From assembly GCF_020009625.1 (NCBI RefSeq), contig NZ_JAIHLP010000002.1:2046001-2110000 (forward strand): DNA of 64,000 nt. Reading direction: 5' to 3'. Made by a program: the position numbers and the translations under genes. Origin of the DNA: Leifsonia poae. GTDB lineage: Bacteria; Actinomycetota; Actinomycetes; Actinomycetales; Microbacteriaceae. Of the stretch, positions 7,435 to 15,630 are shown one piece after another (within the stretch, counting starts at the first letter, position 1; each line of letters starts with the position of its first letter). The notes under the pieces were generated by a model, which was given only the letters and a program-made list of their open reading frames with translations, made no database searches and was not told the origin of the DNA.

Positions 7435-8393
7435 CGCTGGGCTCCGTTCAGGGCGGCGCCGGCGGGGGCGGCATGGGCGGCGTCCGCGTTCGCGGTGCCT
7501 TCGGTGAGAGCGAGGAACGCGTCGTCCATCGTGTGGGCCGTGACCTCGATGTCGTGGATGTCGGCGTGCTCGGCGAGCAGCGCGCGCAGAGTCGTATCCG
7601 AGTCGTCGCTGACGATCGTGAACTGTTCGCCACGCCGGTCGAGCGAGCGCACGCCGGGAAGGCGTCGCAGCCTGGCCTCTGCCTCGGCCGACCAGGCGAA
7701 ACCGAAGCCCGCGCGGATGCGGCGGCCCGAGACGACAGCCTTCACCTCTCCGGGGGTTCCGTCGGCCACCACCCGCCCCGCGTTGAGCATGACGATGCGG
7801 TCGGCGTAGGTGTCGGCCTCGTCGAGGTAGTGCGTGGCGAAGACGACGGTGCGGCCTTCGTCCGTGAACTCCCGCATCGACTGCCAGAAGGTGCGGCGAG
7901 CCTCCACATCCATCGCAGCGGTCGGCTCGTCGAGGAAGAGCAGGTCGGGGTTCGAGACGACGGCGACCGCGAACCGGGCCCGCTGCATCTGCCCTCCGGA
8001 GAGCTTGCTGACCTTCTGTTTGGCGATCTCGGTGCAGCGGGCGCGTTCAAGCGCTTCGGCCACGCTGAGCGGATGCCGGTGGGCGGCAGCGACGAGGGCA
8101 ACCGACTGCGCCACGGTGAGGGTCGGCAGAAGCGCGCCACCCTGGAGCATCGCACCGACGCGCCCCTCCTGGATGGCACGGCGCGGGTTCTCCCCGAAGA
8201 GCTCGGCCGTTCCCGAGGTCGGGTGCGCCAGGCCGAGCGCCAGGTCGATCGTCGTCGACTTTCCTGCGCCGTTCGGACCGAGCAGCGCGACGACCTCACC
8301 ACGGTCGATGCTGATGGTGACGCCGTTGACGGCCTGCAGGGAGCCGAATGACTTCCGCAGGTCGGTGAGCTGGATGGCAGGTGTTCGATTCAC
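7431..8393 (-). CDS. ABC exporter ATP-binding subunit
   Basis: 320 residues from the GTG at 8393. Walker A GPNGAGKST, Q-loop MLQGG, signature KLSGGQMQRARFA, Walker B LLFLDEPT and the H-loop ATHYL are all present. The final 100 residues form the extra domain seen in DrrA-type drug ATPases (ending DAFLALTEG). An in-frame ATG at 8435 exists, but 8393 starts right at the conserved domain (VNRTPAIQLTDLRKSFG) and leaves room for a promoter and the palindrome at 8448-8469. First gene of the four-gene exporter/two-component operon. Confidence 0.9.
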   Translation of the reverse strand: MNRTPAIQLTDLRKSFGSLQAVNGVTISIDRGEVVALLGPNGAGKSTTIDLALGLAHPTSGTAELFGENPRRAIQEGRVGAMLQGGALLPTLTVAQSVALVAAAHRHPLSVAEALERARCTEIAKQKVSKLSGGQMQRARFAVAVVSNPDLLFLDEPTAAMDVEARRTFWQSMREFTDEGRTVVFATHYLDEADTYADRIVMLNAGRVVADGTPGEVKAVVSGRRIRAGFGFAWSAEAEARLRRLPGVRSLDRRGEQFTIVSDDSDTTLRALLAEHADIHDIEVTAHTMDDAFLALTEGTANADAAHAAPAGAALNGAQR

Positions 8394-8447
8394 GCTTTCA
8401 GCGTGCCGAACGGGCCGCGCCCCCACGAAGAGCATCCGTCAGGGTTC

Positions 8448-8469
8448 GGGGGTGACATTTGTCACCCCC
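8448..8469. promoter_or_regulatory. 22-bp palindrome before the exporter operon
   Basis: Two perfect 10-bp arms, GGGGGTGACA and its reverse complement, around TT. It lies 54 bp upstream of the ATPase GTG and directly after the stop of the preceding same-strand gene. It could be the operator of the NarL-type regulator encoded in this operon or a tight-loop terminator; the TGACA core and minimal loop favour protein binding. Confidence 0.55.
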
Positions 8470-8474
8470 TGAGC

Positions 8475-9743
8475 TCAGGCTTTGGCCTCGCGGGAGCCGC
8501 CGAACCGCACAAGCCCGACGACACCGAGAATGCCGCCGACTGTCAGCAGGGCCGCGCCGATCATGAGCATGAGGTCTTCCCCGGCGCGTTTCAGCGGGGG
8601 CGCCGTCGGGTCGATCGCCGGCAGGGCGGAGTCCGGCCCGGCGCCCGGAGGGCTGTCGGAGAGCGTGACGACTCCCGCACCCGCGCGGGAGTATGGAACG
8701 GCCGGCAGTGCGACCGCGGCTCCGGCCGCATCCACTGTCGTGCTCGCCCGCTGCAGCAGGACGAAGAACGTCGCGGCGGCCGAGCCGGCCGGCCGGTGCG
8801 CGAGCGGAACGATGATCGTCGCCGAACGCTGCCCCTCGGCCAGCACGAGCCGCCCGCGGGTGGCGGTGTAGTCGGTGCCGGCCACGGCCGACCCGTCTGC
8901 GGTCGTGTAGTCGACGGATGCGGTTCCCGCGTCGCTCGCCCGAGTCACGGTCAGCACAGCCTGATCGGCGGAGGGGGAGAGCACCGGCGTCATGATGGAG
9001 AGCGCGCCGCTGGCGGCAGAGACGGTGAGCGTGGCCGTCGCCCGCGAACCGAGCAGCGGGGAGCCGTCGGCCGGAACATAGTGCGCCGTGACCGTGTGCG
9101 CACCGGATGCGGGGGCGGGGAGAGTCACGCGGGCGACACCGTTCGCCGCGACGGTGGCCCGCACGGGGTCGTTCGCATCGACCGCGAACTCGACCCGGCC
9201 GGTGTCCGGCGCCGCCAGCAGCATCCGCGTGACGGCCGCCGTCAGGGTGACCGTGTCGCCGGTTGCGACGGTCGCGGGAGCGGAGAGCACGACGGTCGTG
9301 ACCGTGGCGCAGGGCGGCGAGGCTTGGTCGGCCGCGGCGGAGGCGGACCCGATGAGCCAGGTGGTCGGAGCGGCGACGGGATCGACCGTCACGGTCCAGA
9401 CGCCGTGGTGGTCACCGGGGAGGAAGGCGCTCGGTTGCCCGCGATCGGTCGCTCCGGGGGTGACCAGGTTGGCCGCCGCTCCGGCCGGCACGGAGACCGG
9501 GGCCGTGGCGCTGCTGCGGTAGCCGAAGACCACGGTGCGCACCGCGACTCCGCTGTCGAGGGACGCGTCGACGACACAGTCGACGACGGGTGTGACGGCG
9601 TCGGCGGGCGATGTGGCCGGCACCGTCGATGCGCTCGGCGGCAGCGCCATCGCGGCCGGCGCGATCACGGCGACCCCGAGCAGCGCGAGACCGAGAGAAG
9701 CGAGCGCGCATGCCGCACGGATACTGGCATGCGTTCGGCTCAC
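8475..9743 (-). CDS. Surface-anchored protein with Ig-like and Calx-beta domains
   Basis: 422 residues. Signal peptide about residues 1-30 (SIRAACALASLGLALLG, cleavage near AMA-LP). The middle holds a bacterial Ig-like fold (TVVLSAPATVATGDTVTLTA to TATLTVS), then a Calx-beta-like module with the signature DYTTADGSAVAGTDYTATRG. A C-terminal helix (LMLMIGAALLTVGGILGVVG) with a basic tail (RFGGSREAKA) anchors it in the membrane; no LPXTG motif. GTG 9743 is preferred because TAGAGT stands 7 nt upstream; GTG 9761 and ATG 9788 are in-frame alternatives. Likely an adhesin or envelope-structure protein. Confidence 0.75.
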   Translation of the reverse strand: MSRTHASIRAACALASLGLALLGVAVIAPAAMALPPSASTVPATSPADAVTPVVDCVVDASLDSGVAVRTVVFGYRSSATAPVSVPAGAAANLVTPGATDRGQPSAFLPGDHHGVWTVTVDPVAAPTTWLIGSASAAADQASPPCATVTTVVLSAPATVATGDTVTLTAAVTRMLLAAPDTGRVEFAVDANDPVRATVAANGVARVTLPAPASGAHTVTAHYVPADGSPLLGSRATATLTVSAASGALSIMTPVLSPSADQAVLTVTRASDAGTASVDYTTADGSAVAGTDYTATRGRLVLAEGQRSATIIVPLAHRPAGSAAATFFVLLQRASTTVDAAGAAVALPAVPYSRAGAGVVTLSDSPPGAGPDSALPAIDPTAPPLKRAGEDLMLMIGAALLTVGGILGVVGLVRFGGSREAKA

Positions 9744-9750
9744 AGCCGCA

Positions 9751-9756
9751 ACTCTA
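9751..9756 (-). promoter_or_regulatory. -10 box of the surface-protein gene
   Basis: TAGAGT read on the minus strand, 7 nt before GTG 9743. It supports that start over the two longer ones. Confidence 0.4.
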
Positions 9757-9876
9757 TCCACCCGGGGTGACCCACCGCGTCTACCCATCCGGGTGTCGCC
9801 CCGGCCTCGCCCGCCCGCGTCGGGCCCGATCAAGCGAGGACGCGGCTGTGGCCGGCGGGAAGGAGGGACGAGGAGC

Positions 9877-11004
9877 CTAGGCGGGGTAGGCGCCGGTGAG
9901 GCGCACGGCACCGCCGTCGACGCCCTTGGCACCCTGCTCGAAACCGGCGAAGTCGCGGGATGCCGTGGCGACAGTCCCGGCCGCCCAGGCCGGAATGCCC
10001 GCGGCGACGATGGCCGCGATCACGGCGTCGGCCTTCTCAGCGGCAACGACGGCGAACATGCCGATGCCCAGGTTCCAGGTGCCCTCGCTCGACTCCAGGG
10101 TCGAGCCGGCGAGGTCGCCGAGCACGCGGAAGACCGGGGGCGGAGACCAGAGGGCACGGTCGAGCTCGACCCACGAGCCGCGGGGCAGCACCCGGGCGAG
10201 GTTGGCCGCGATTCCGCCGCCCGTCACATGGCTCAGCGAATGCACGGCACCGGCCAGCGCCGGGGTCTGCAGCACGTCGAGCAGGGGCGTGGTGTAGAGG
10301 CGCGTCGGCTCGAGCAGGGCCTCGCCAACGGGGCCGCCGAGCTCATCCAACCGGTCGGTGTAGCCGATCTTCGCCTGGGCGAGGATGTGGCGCACGAGCG
10401 AGAAACCGTTCGAGTGGAGGCCGGAGGAGGCGAGGGCGACCACCACATCACCGTCGCGCACACGGTCGGGGCCGAGCAGCGCATCCGCCTCGACGGCGCC
10501 GACGGCCGCGCCAGCCACGTCGTAGTCGTCCGGGCCGAGCAGACCGGGGTGCTCGGCCGTCTCGCCGCCCACGAGGGCCGTTCCTGTCGCGGAGCAGGCT
10601 CGGGCGATGCCCGCGACGATGTCGGCGATGCGGGAGGGGACGACCTTGCCGCAGGCGATGTAGTCCGTCATGAAGAGGGGTTTGGCACCGACCACGATGA
10701 TGTCGTCGACGACCATGCCCACGAGGTCTTGGCCGATGGTGTCGTGCTTGTCGAGCGCCTGGGCGATGGCCACCTTCGTGCCGACGCCGTCGGTGCTCGT
10801 GGCCAACAGCGGACGTTCGAACGCTTTCAGTGCGGAGACATCGAACAGCCCGGCGAAACCGCCGAAGCCACCGACCACATCCGGTCCGTGTGTGCGGGAG
10901 ACCGCCGCCTTCATCAGCTCGACCGCGAGGTCGCCCGCCGCAGTGTCGACGCCGGCCGCGGCGTAGGAGGCGGAGGCGGTCGGGGCTGCGTGCTGATCGG
11001 TCAC
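9877..11004 (-). CDS. purM: Phosphoribosylformylglycinamidine cyclo-ligase (AIR synthetase)
   Basis: 375 residues, normal length for PurM. It converts FGAM to AIR with ATP, step five of purine synthesis in the cytoplasm. Recognisable stretches are SYAAAGVDTAAGDLAVELMK, DGVGTKVAIAQ, GQDLVGMVVDDIIVVGAKPLF (the DDI/V metal-ATP motif), ALVGGETAEHPG, LASSGLHSNGFSL and SHVTGGGIAANLARVLP. The GTG start has TACCCT 6 nt upstream and no Shine-Dalgarno. Usually purM follows purF; here purF is 4.6 kb away on the same strand with unrelated genes between, so purM has its own promoter. Confidence 0.97.
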   Translation of the reverse strand: MTDQHAAPTASASYAAAGVDTAAGDLAVELMKAAVSRTHGPDVVGGFGGFAGLFDVSALKAFERPLLATSTDGVGTKVAIAQALDKHDTIGQDLVGMVVDDIIVVGAKPLFMTDYIACGKVVPSRIADIVAGIARACSATGTALVGGETAEHPGLLGPDDYDVAGAAVGAVEADALLGPDRVRDGDVVVALASSGLHSNGFSLVRHILAQAKIGYTDRLDELGGPVGEALLEPTRLYTTPLLDVLQTPALAGAVHSLSHVTGGGIAANLARVLPRGSWVELDRALWSPPPVFRVLGDLAGSTLESSEGTWNLGIGMFAVVAAEKADAVIAAIVAAGIPAWAAGTVATASRDFAGFEQGAKGVDGGAVRLTGAYPA

Positions 11005-11010
11005 CGGTTA

Positions 11011-11016
11011 AGGGTA
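11011..11016 (-). promoter_or_regulatory. -10 box of purM (leaderless)
   Basis: TACCCT on the minus strand, 6 nt before GTG 11004. The same spacing recurs at purD and purC. Confidence 0.5.
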
Positions 11017-11023
11017 CCGGGTG

Positions 11024-11815
11024 TCAGCCCGCTGCGATGCCCGTGATCGTGCGACCGTTCAGCGGTTGCACCGGTCGGTGGTTGTCCGAGTAGATGTCGG
11101 TGAGGTCGTGCAGCTGCGCGGGCGACACGGTGAGCGGGTGGAGGTAGACGTTCCACAGCACGTCCGCGGTGCAGGGCGGGCTGGTGAGCGAGCCGATGTA
11201 CCGCGCGCTCGTCGACCCGGGCGGGATGAGCGCGGCCGGGTCGATCGGCTCGGTCAGGTCCACCCTGTCTGTCCCCACCGTCACCGGATGCGGCATCGAC
11301 GAGAACACTTCGTCGAGCGCGGCGTTCGCGGCACCGGTGCGAAACAGCACGCTCATCACCGCGATGGCGCCGGTGCTGCTGACGTGCACGAGCTGCAGCT
11401 CGGCCGCGGCCGGGCGGCCGTCGAGCTCGTGCTCCGACCCGGCGTGGAAGTCGAGTTCCCGCAGGTCGTACCGGGTTCCGGCGATGGTGATCGCATAGGC
11501 GTGAGGGTCGTCAGCGACAGCGACGATCATGTGTCCGTCGTTTCCGAGCTCGAACGATGCTGGCCGGTCGTGCAGCACGACGGGCGCCGCGGTCGGATCG
11601 ATCGCGAGAGTGCTCGTGTCGATATCGACGGGCGATTGCCGGGATGCGCGAGTCGTCGAGCAGGCCGGGTCGAGCGTCTGCCACTGGGCCGGACCGGTGT
11701 CGGCGCCGTACGACCAGCTCGGCCGCGCCTTCTCGGCCGTGGCGGCGGATGCGCATCCGCTCAGCGCGACGGAGGCGGCGAGCAGCAGGGAGGTGGCGGC
11801 GATGATTCTGCGCAT
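11024..11815 (-). CDS. Alpha-carbonic-anhydrase-like lipoprotein lacking two zinc ligands
   Basis: 263 residues. A lipoprotein signal ends in LSGC with C21 as the lipidated residue. Family markers of alpha carbonic anhydrases follow: WSYGADTGPAQW, RQSPVDI, GNDGH (H95, equivalent to the proton-shuttle His), GSEHELDG, YIGSLTSPPCT and NHRPVQPLNGR. The zinc site is altered: the usual FHFH reads LDFH, so the first ligand is D122 and only H124 remains, and the usual E-x-H-x-VH reads ELQLVH, so the third ligand is Q141. Two of three histidines are therefore absent, as in acatalytic carbonic-anhydrase-related proteins. GAGGGT precedes ATG 11815. It is outside the membrane; a binding role is more likely than CO2 hydration. 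Confidence 0.85.
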   Translation of the reverse strand: MRRIIAATSLLLAASVALSGCASAATAEKARPSWSYGADTGPAQWQTLDPACSTTRASRQSPVDIDTSTLAIDPTAAPVVLHDRPASFELGNDGHMIVAVADDPHAYAITIAGTRYDLRELDFHAGSEHELDGRPAAAELQLVHVSSTGAIAVMSVLFRTGAANAALDEVFSSMPHPVTVGTDRVDLTEPIDPAALIPPGSTSARYIGSLTSPPCTADVLWNVYLHPLTVSPAQLHDLTDIYSDNHRPVQPLNGRTITGIAAG

Positions 11816-11899
11816 GACACCCTCAGTTGTAGCTCTTCTTGCAGTGTGTGCAAAATTGACGGATGAGTCCGGGCCGATCCGCCCGCGCACCCGCTCTCG

Positions 11900-13138
11900 C
11901 TAAAGTCGGCGGGATCGCTCGACGCGACTCATGATGACGAGGCCGATGACGGCGGCGACCGCGAAGGCCGCGGGAATGAAGAAGACGAGCGGGAGACCGA
12001 TCGCGGCGACGCCGAGGCCGCCGGCCAGGCCGCCGATGGCGGAACTGATCGCGGTCGAGCTGAGGAAGATCGCGGAGGCCGTGGCGACGGCGGCCGGGAG
12101 AAGGCGCTGCGCGACGATGATCCCGAGCGCGGCGAAGACACCCCAGACCGCGCCCATCAGGATCTGTCCGGCGAAGAGCCCGACGGCCGTGCCCGTTGTG
12201 GCGAAGCAGACATTCGCGGCGACGCCGCAGGCAGCAGCGACCGCCATGAGCCGGATCATGCCGATGCGACGGCCGACCAGCACCGCGAGAGGCATGAGCG
12301 CGAGTTCGACGAGAGGCTGGATGCCGATGATCGCGCCGCTGAGGGCCGGAGCGAGGCGCAACTGCTCGTTCATGTAGATCGGCAGGTACGCATACTTGAC
12401 CGATTCGCCCGCATAGACGCAGATGTACAGCCCAGTGAAGGCGAGCAGCGGCAGCATCACGCGGAACGTCGGTGCGCTCGAGCGGGGCGCCGGATCGTCG
12501 GGGGTGGAGGGCACCGGGGTGCCACGGAGACGGCCGAGGGGGATGATCTGCGCGAGGGTGGCGACGGCCACGGCGACGAACATGACGCGGAGCCCGGCAG
12601 CGGCGGCCAGGAAGGAGCCGAGCACGGGGCCGAGCACCCACCCGGCGGTGAGCGCCATTCGCACGACGGCGACGACCCCGTCATCGGCGGTGGTGGGTCG
12701 TGCGGTGAGTTCGTCGTGGACAGCCGCGAACAGCTGGGAGGTCGCGGCGCCGGCGAAACCGAGCACGACGATGCTGATGACGAAAGGCATCCATAGCTGG
12801 GTGGAGAACGCGATGCCGATCCACCCTGCGAAACCGGCGACGGCGCAGAGCCGGAAGAGTCCGAGCCGCTTGCCGGTGCGGTCGGAGCGCGAGCCGACCA
12901 AGTAGCCGGCGATCGGAGCGGTGAGATTGGTCAGGTAGTAGAGGCCGGCGACGGGGAGCGAGGCACCGAGATCTCTGACGAGGAACGATGCGATGAGGGG
13001 CGCGGCGGCGGAGATCCCGAGCCCGGAGAGGAAGAGTGCCAGCGTGGACGCCCGGTAAAGCGGATGCGCGAGAACGAGCCGGAGCGCCGAACTCCGGGCA
13101 CCTGAGGAGGCGACGCGCGTCGGTGATGTCTCGGTCAT
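11900..13138 (-). CDS. MFS sugar-efflux-type transporter
   Basis: 412 residues, 12 predicted helices. The order of motifs (FLVRDLGASLPVAGLYYLTN, YLVGSRSDRTGKRLGLF, AVFAALGIIVAQRLLP) resembles the SetA/SetB sugar efflux group of the major facilitator superfamily. ATG 13138 overlaps the stop of the sugar isomerase gene (ATGA). With that enzyme and the DeoR regulator upstream it forms one operon, so it likely moves a sugar or polyol, direction unknown. Confidence 0.82.
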   Translation of the reverse strand: MTETSPTRVASSGARSSALRLVLAHPLYRASTLALFLSGLGISAAAPLIASFLVRDLGASLPVAGLYYLTNLTAPIAGYLVGSRSDRTGKRLGLFRLCAVAGFAGWIGIAFSTQLWMPFVISIVVLGFAGAATSQLFAAVHDELTARPTTADDGVVAVVRMALTAGWVLGPVLGSFLAAAAGLRVMFVAVAVATLAQIIPLGRLRGTPVPSTPDDPAPRSSAPTFRVMLPLLAFTGLYICVYAGESVKYAYLPIYMNEQLRLAPALSGAIIGIQPLVELALMPLAVLVGRRIGMIRLMAVAAACGVAANVCFATTGTAVGLFAGQILMGAVWGVFAALGIIVAQRLLPAAVATASAIFLSSTAISSAIGGLAGGLGVAAIGLPLVFFIPAAFAVAAVIGLVIMSRVERSRRL

Positions 13139-13887
13139 CGCGCCTCCCCGAACACAGCACTGACGACCTGGTGTTCGATGTCGAGACCGGACCATTCGTC
13201 GACGAAGTCGTCGTCGTAGACGAGCGCGAGCGGGCCGTCGAACCCGTTGTCGCGGAGGGTCTCCAGCGAGCGACGGTAGTCGTCGAGGTCGCCGCCGGCA
13301 GGACCGAAGTGGCACTTCGCGTGGCAGGTCTCACCGCGGGCCGCGACCGCGGCAAGGTCGTCGTACTTGGTCTCGCCGACCCAGTTGCCGGTGTCGATCA
13401 GGAGGCCGACCGCGCCGCCGGCCGCATCGAGGAGCTGCAGCACTTCGCGAGGACCGGGGGTGAGTTCGAGCCAGTTCTCGGTCACGATGCGGATGCCGTC
13501 GTGGTCGCGAGCGAGCCGCGCGAGACCCTGGGCGCTCGCGCGGAGCGTCTCCTCGTCAGGTGCCGATCGACCCGCGATGACCCGGGCGCGCCGTGCCCCC
13601 AGGATGGTCGCATCCTCGACCCAGCCGCTGATCCAGTCACGGTGCGCTTCGCCGTCGTCGGGGTTCGTCAGGTCGCCGTCGTCGATGAGCAGCGCGTCGA
13701 GGGCTATGCCCGACTCGGCCAGCGCCTGCCAGAGCTCGTCGAGGTAGCCCGCCTCCCGCGACGGCAGATGGAAGTGGCAGAGCTGCACGGTGTCGAACCC
13801 GCGCAATTTCAGCAGGGCGGGCAGCTCAAGCAGCGGCACGCCGGAACCGAGCGTGCGGTGCAACGACCAGGACGAGACGGTCTTCAA
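13135..13887 (-). CDS. Sugar phosphate isomerase/epimerase (TIM barrel)
   Basis: 250 residues of the AP-endonuclease-2-like TIM barrel used by xylose isomerase-like and inosose/hydroxypyruvate isomerase-like enzymes. Metal-site patterns visible are FDTVQLCHFHLPSRE, LLIDDGDLTNPDDG, IVTENWLELT, VGLLIDTGNW and CHAKCHFGPAG, giving the expected E/D/H ligand set. TTG at 13887 follows GGAGAAG. It lies between a DeoR regulator and an MFS transporter on the same strand, supporting a role in interconverting a sugar or polyol brought in or exported by the neighbour. Exact substrate unknown. Confidence 0.82.
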   Translation of the reverse strand: MKTVSSWSLHRTLGSGVPLLELPALLKLRGFDTVQLCHFHLPSREAGYLDELWQALAESGIALDALLIDDGDLTNPDDGEAHRDWISGWVEDATILGARRARVIAGRSAPDEETLRASAQGLARLARDHDGIRIVTENWLELTPGPREVLQLLDAAGGAVGLLIDTGNWVGETKYDDLAAVAARGETCHAKCHFGPAGGDLDDYRRSLETLRDNGFDGPLALVYDDDFVDEWSGLDIEHQVVSAVFGEAR

Positions 13888-13938
13888 TGACTTCTCCAGA
13901 CAGGGGCGAGGGGCGGGGATGCGGCGGCCGGCACGGAG

Positions 13939-14697
13939 TCAGGCGATGACGATCTCGACGCCGAGGGAGCGGAGCTCGGTGAGCACGTCCTCCGGCGCCG
14001 TGTCATCGGTGACCACGACGTCGACGTCGCGGAAGCCGCAGGTGACGGACATCGCCGACCGGGAGAACTTCGCCCCTTCGGCGATCAGTACCACGCGGCG
14101 ACCGGCACCGACCATCGCCCGCTTCGCCGCCGCATCCTCGAGGTCGTGCGCGGTGACGCCGTCTTCGATCGAGGCGCCGCAGCAGCTGAGGAACACGGTG
14201 TCGAAGCGCAGCCCGCGAAGCGACTGTTCGAGCAGCGGGCCGACGATCGACCCCTCTTCCGGGTTGACGGAACCGCCCGGAAGCAGGATGTGCGCGGTCT
14301 CGCTTCCCGCGAGCGCGTTGAGGGCCTGGATACTGAAGGGCATGACGGTCAGTCGGCGCGACGCCAGCCGCCGGGCGAGCTCAGCCGCCGTGGTGCCGCT
14401 GTCGACGCACACCGCTTCGCCGTCGGCCACCAGGGCCGCGGCCGCCACCGCGATCCGCTCCTTCGCCGAAGTGTCTTCGAGGCGGCGCAGCGCGTAGGGC
14501 AGGCCTTCGCCACGCATCCGCACGCTCACCGCTCCGCCGCGCACCCGGCGCAGGATGCCGGCCCGGGCGAGCTGGTCGAGGTCACGGCGGACGGTGACCT
14601 CGGACACGTCGAAGGCGGAGGCGACATCGGTGACGTCGACGCGACCGCGGGCGTTGAGGGCCTCAAGGATGGCCTCGTGTCTCGGGTTTCCGCTCAT
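13939..14697 (-). CDS. DeoR-family sugar-operon repressor
   Basis: 252 residues. The DeoR winged helix is at residues 3-57 (RHEAILEALNARGRVDVTDVA, SEVTVRRDLDQLARAGILRRVRGGAV) and the sugar-phosphate-binding DeoRC domain follows (AVCVDSGTTAAELARRL, MPFSIQALNALAG, FLSCCGASIEDGVTAHDLEDAAAKRAM). It should repress its own operon with the isomerase and transporter until a sugar phosphate binds. ATG 14697 is used; TATGTT stands 7 nt upstream. An in-frame ATG at 14709 would overlap that box. Divergent from a HAD hydrolase gene that may share control. Confidence 0.88.
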   Translation of the reverse strand: MSGNPRHEAILEALNARGRVDVTDVASAFDVSEVTVRRDLDQLARAGILRRVRGGAVSVRMRGEGLPYALRRLEDTSAKERIAVAAAALVADGEAVCVDSGTTAAELARRLASRRLTVMPFSIQALNALAGSETAHILLPGGSVNPEEGSIVGPLLEQSLRGLRFDTVFLSCCGASIEDGVTAHDLEDAAAKRAMVGAGRRVVLIAEGAKFSRSAMSVTCGFRDVDVVVTDDTAPEDVLTELRSLGVEIVIA

Positions 14698-14704
14698 GTC
14701 GACA

Positions 14705-14710
14705 AACATA
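14705..14710 (-). promoter_or_regulatory. -10 box of deoR-type gene
   Basis: TATGTT on the minus strand, 7 nt before ATG 14697. The gap to the divergent HAD gene (14711-14766) repeats ATGTTC (14720-14725 and 14743-14748), a plausible DeoR binding pattern. Confidence 0.4.
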
Positions 14711-14779
14711 CACGGATGATGTTCGTTTGGTCATGTATTGTGAATGTTCTGTCGCCGCGTGCATCCAGGAAGGACGGTC

Positions 14780-15415
14780 GTGACCGTGACGAAACACCTG
14801 CTCGTGGACTTCGGCGAAGTGATCAGCCGACCACAACCCCCCGCCGCCATGACCGGGATGGCCGCCCTTGTCGGCCTGCCGCCCGAGACGTTCAGCGAAC
14901 GGTACTGGGCGTTCCGGGCGCCATACGACCGCGGCTCATCGGCGCAGGAGTATTGGGCCGACGTCGTCGGCCGGCCCGTGCCCCGAGATGAGCTCGCCGA
15001 GCTCCGACGCCGTGACCTCGAAAGCTGGACCCACCTGAACACCGCGACGATCGCGGCACTGCGCGACGCCTACCGGCGAGGAGCCCAGCTGACCCTGCTG
15101 TCGAACGCGCCCCACGACCTCGCCGAGGAGGTCGGCCGGCACGCCGATCTGACGGAGGTCTTCACGCTGCTGCTGTTCAGCGCCGAGCTGCGCCTGGCGA
15201 AACCGACACCGGAGATCTTCGACATCGCTCTTTCGCTCGCCGAACGGCCTCCGGAGGACACACTGTTCATCGACGATCGCGACGAGAACCTCCGCGCGGC
15301 CGAATCCCGCGGCATCCGCACGCACCGCTTCACCGCGGCCGAGACCCTCGACGCCACGCTCCGGGACATCGACTTCCTCCCGCCGCGGCCACCGTCTCGG
15401 AACCGGGCGGGTTGA
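14780..15415 (+). CDS. HAD-superfamily hydrolase
   Basis: 211 residues. Motif I is LLVDFGEVI: the nucleophile Asp is present but the second Asp of the common DxD is replaced, as in several YihX/epoxide-hydrolase-N-terminal-type HADs. Motif II is TLLSNAP, motif III KPTPEIFDIAL and motif IV LFIDDRDENLRAAES, which complete the phosphatase core. Probably a sugar-phosphate phosphatase, given that it is divergent from a DeoR sugar operon. GTG 14780 follows AGGAAGGA at 14767-14774; the longer in-frame ATG at 14744 lacks a ribosome binding site. Confidence 0.82.
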   Translation: MTVTKHLLVDFGEVISRPQPPAAMTGMAALVGLPPETFSERYWAFRAPYDRGSSAQEYWADVVGRPVPRDELAELRRRDLESWTHLNTATIAALRDAYRRGAQLTLLSNAPHDLAEEVGRHADLTEVFTLLLFSAELRLAKPTPEIFDIALSLAERPPEDTLFIDDRDENLRAAESRGIRTHRFTAAETLDATLRDIDFLPPRPPSRNRAG

Positions 15416-15630
15416 GCCGGAAGTCGCGGTTGGAGACGAACACGCGCAGCGATTCGAAGCCTATTGAGAACCTGAGAGACCTCTCAGGCAGTTTCGAAAC
15501 CGTTCAGAGAAGGTTCATTCGTGCCGTCTTCGAGCCATCGACGGCGCCCGCCGAAGCGTTCCGGGCGCGCCGGACCCGGCCGATCCACCGGCGGCAGAGC
15601 CACGATGTCGGCGGTCGGCCGAACGAGGGA
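15416..15630. other. Gap between convergent HAD and purF genes with stacked palindromes
   Basis: No credible gene. It contains CCTGAGAG-AC-CTCTCAGG (15471-15488), an 8-bp stem with a 2-nt loop (or a 6-bp stem with a 6-nt loop), followed at 15491-15500 by the 10-bp palindrome GTTTCGAAAC. The first could act as a two-way terminator for the converging genes; there is no T-run. Confidence 0.45.
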
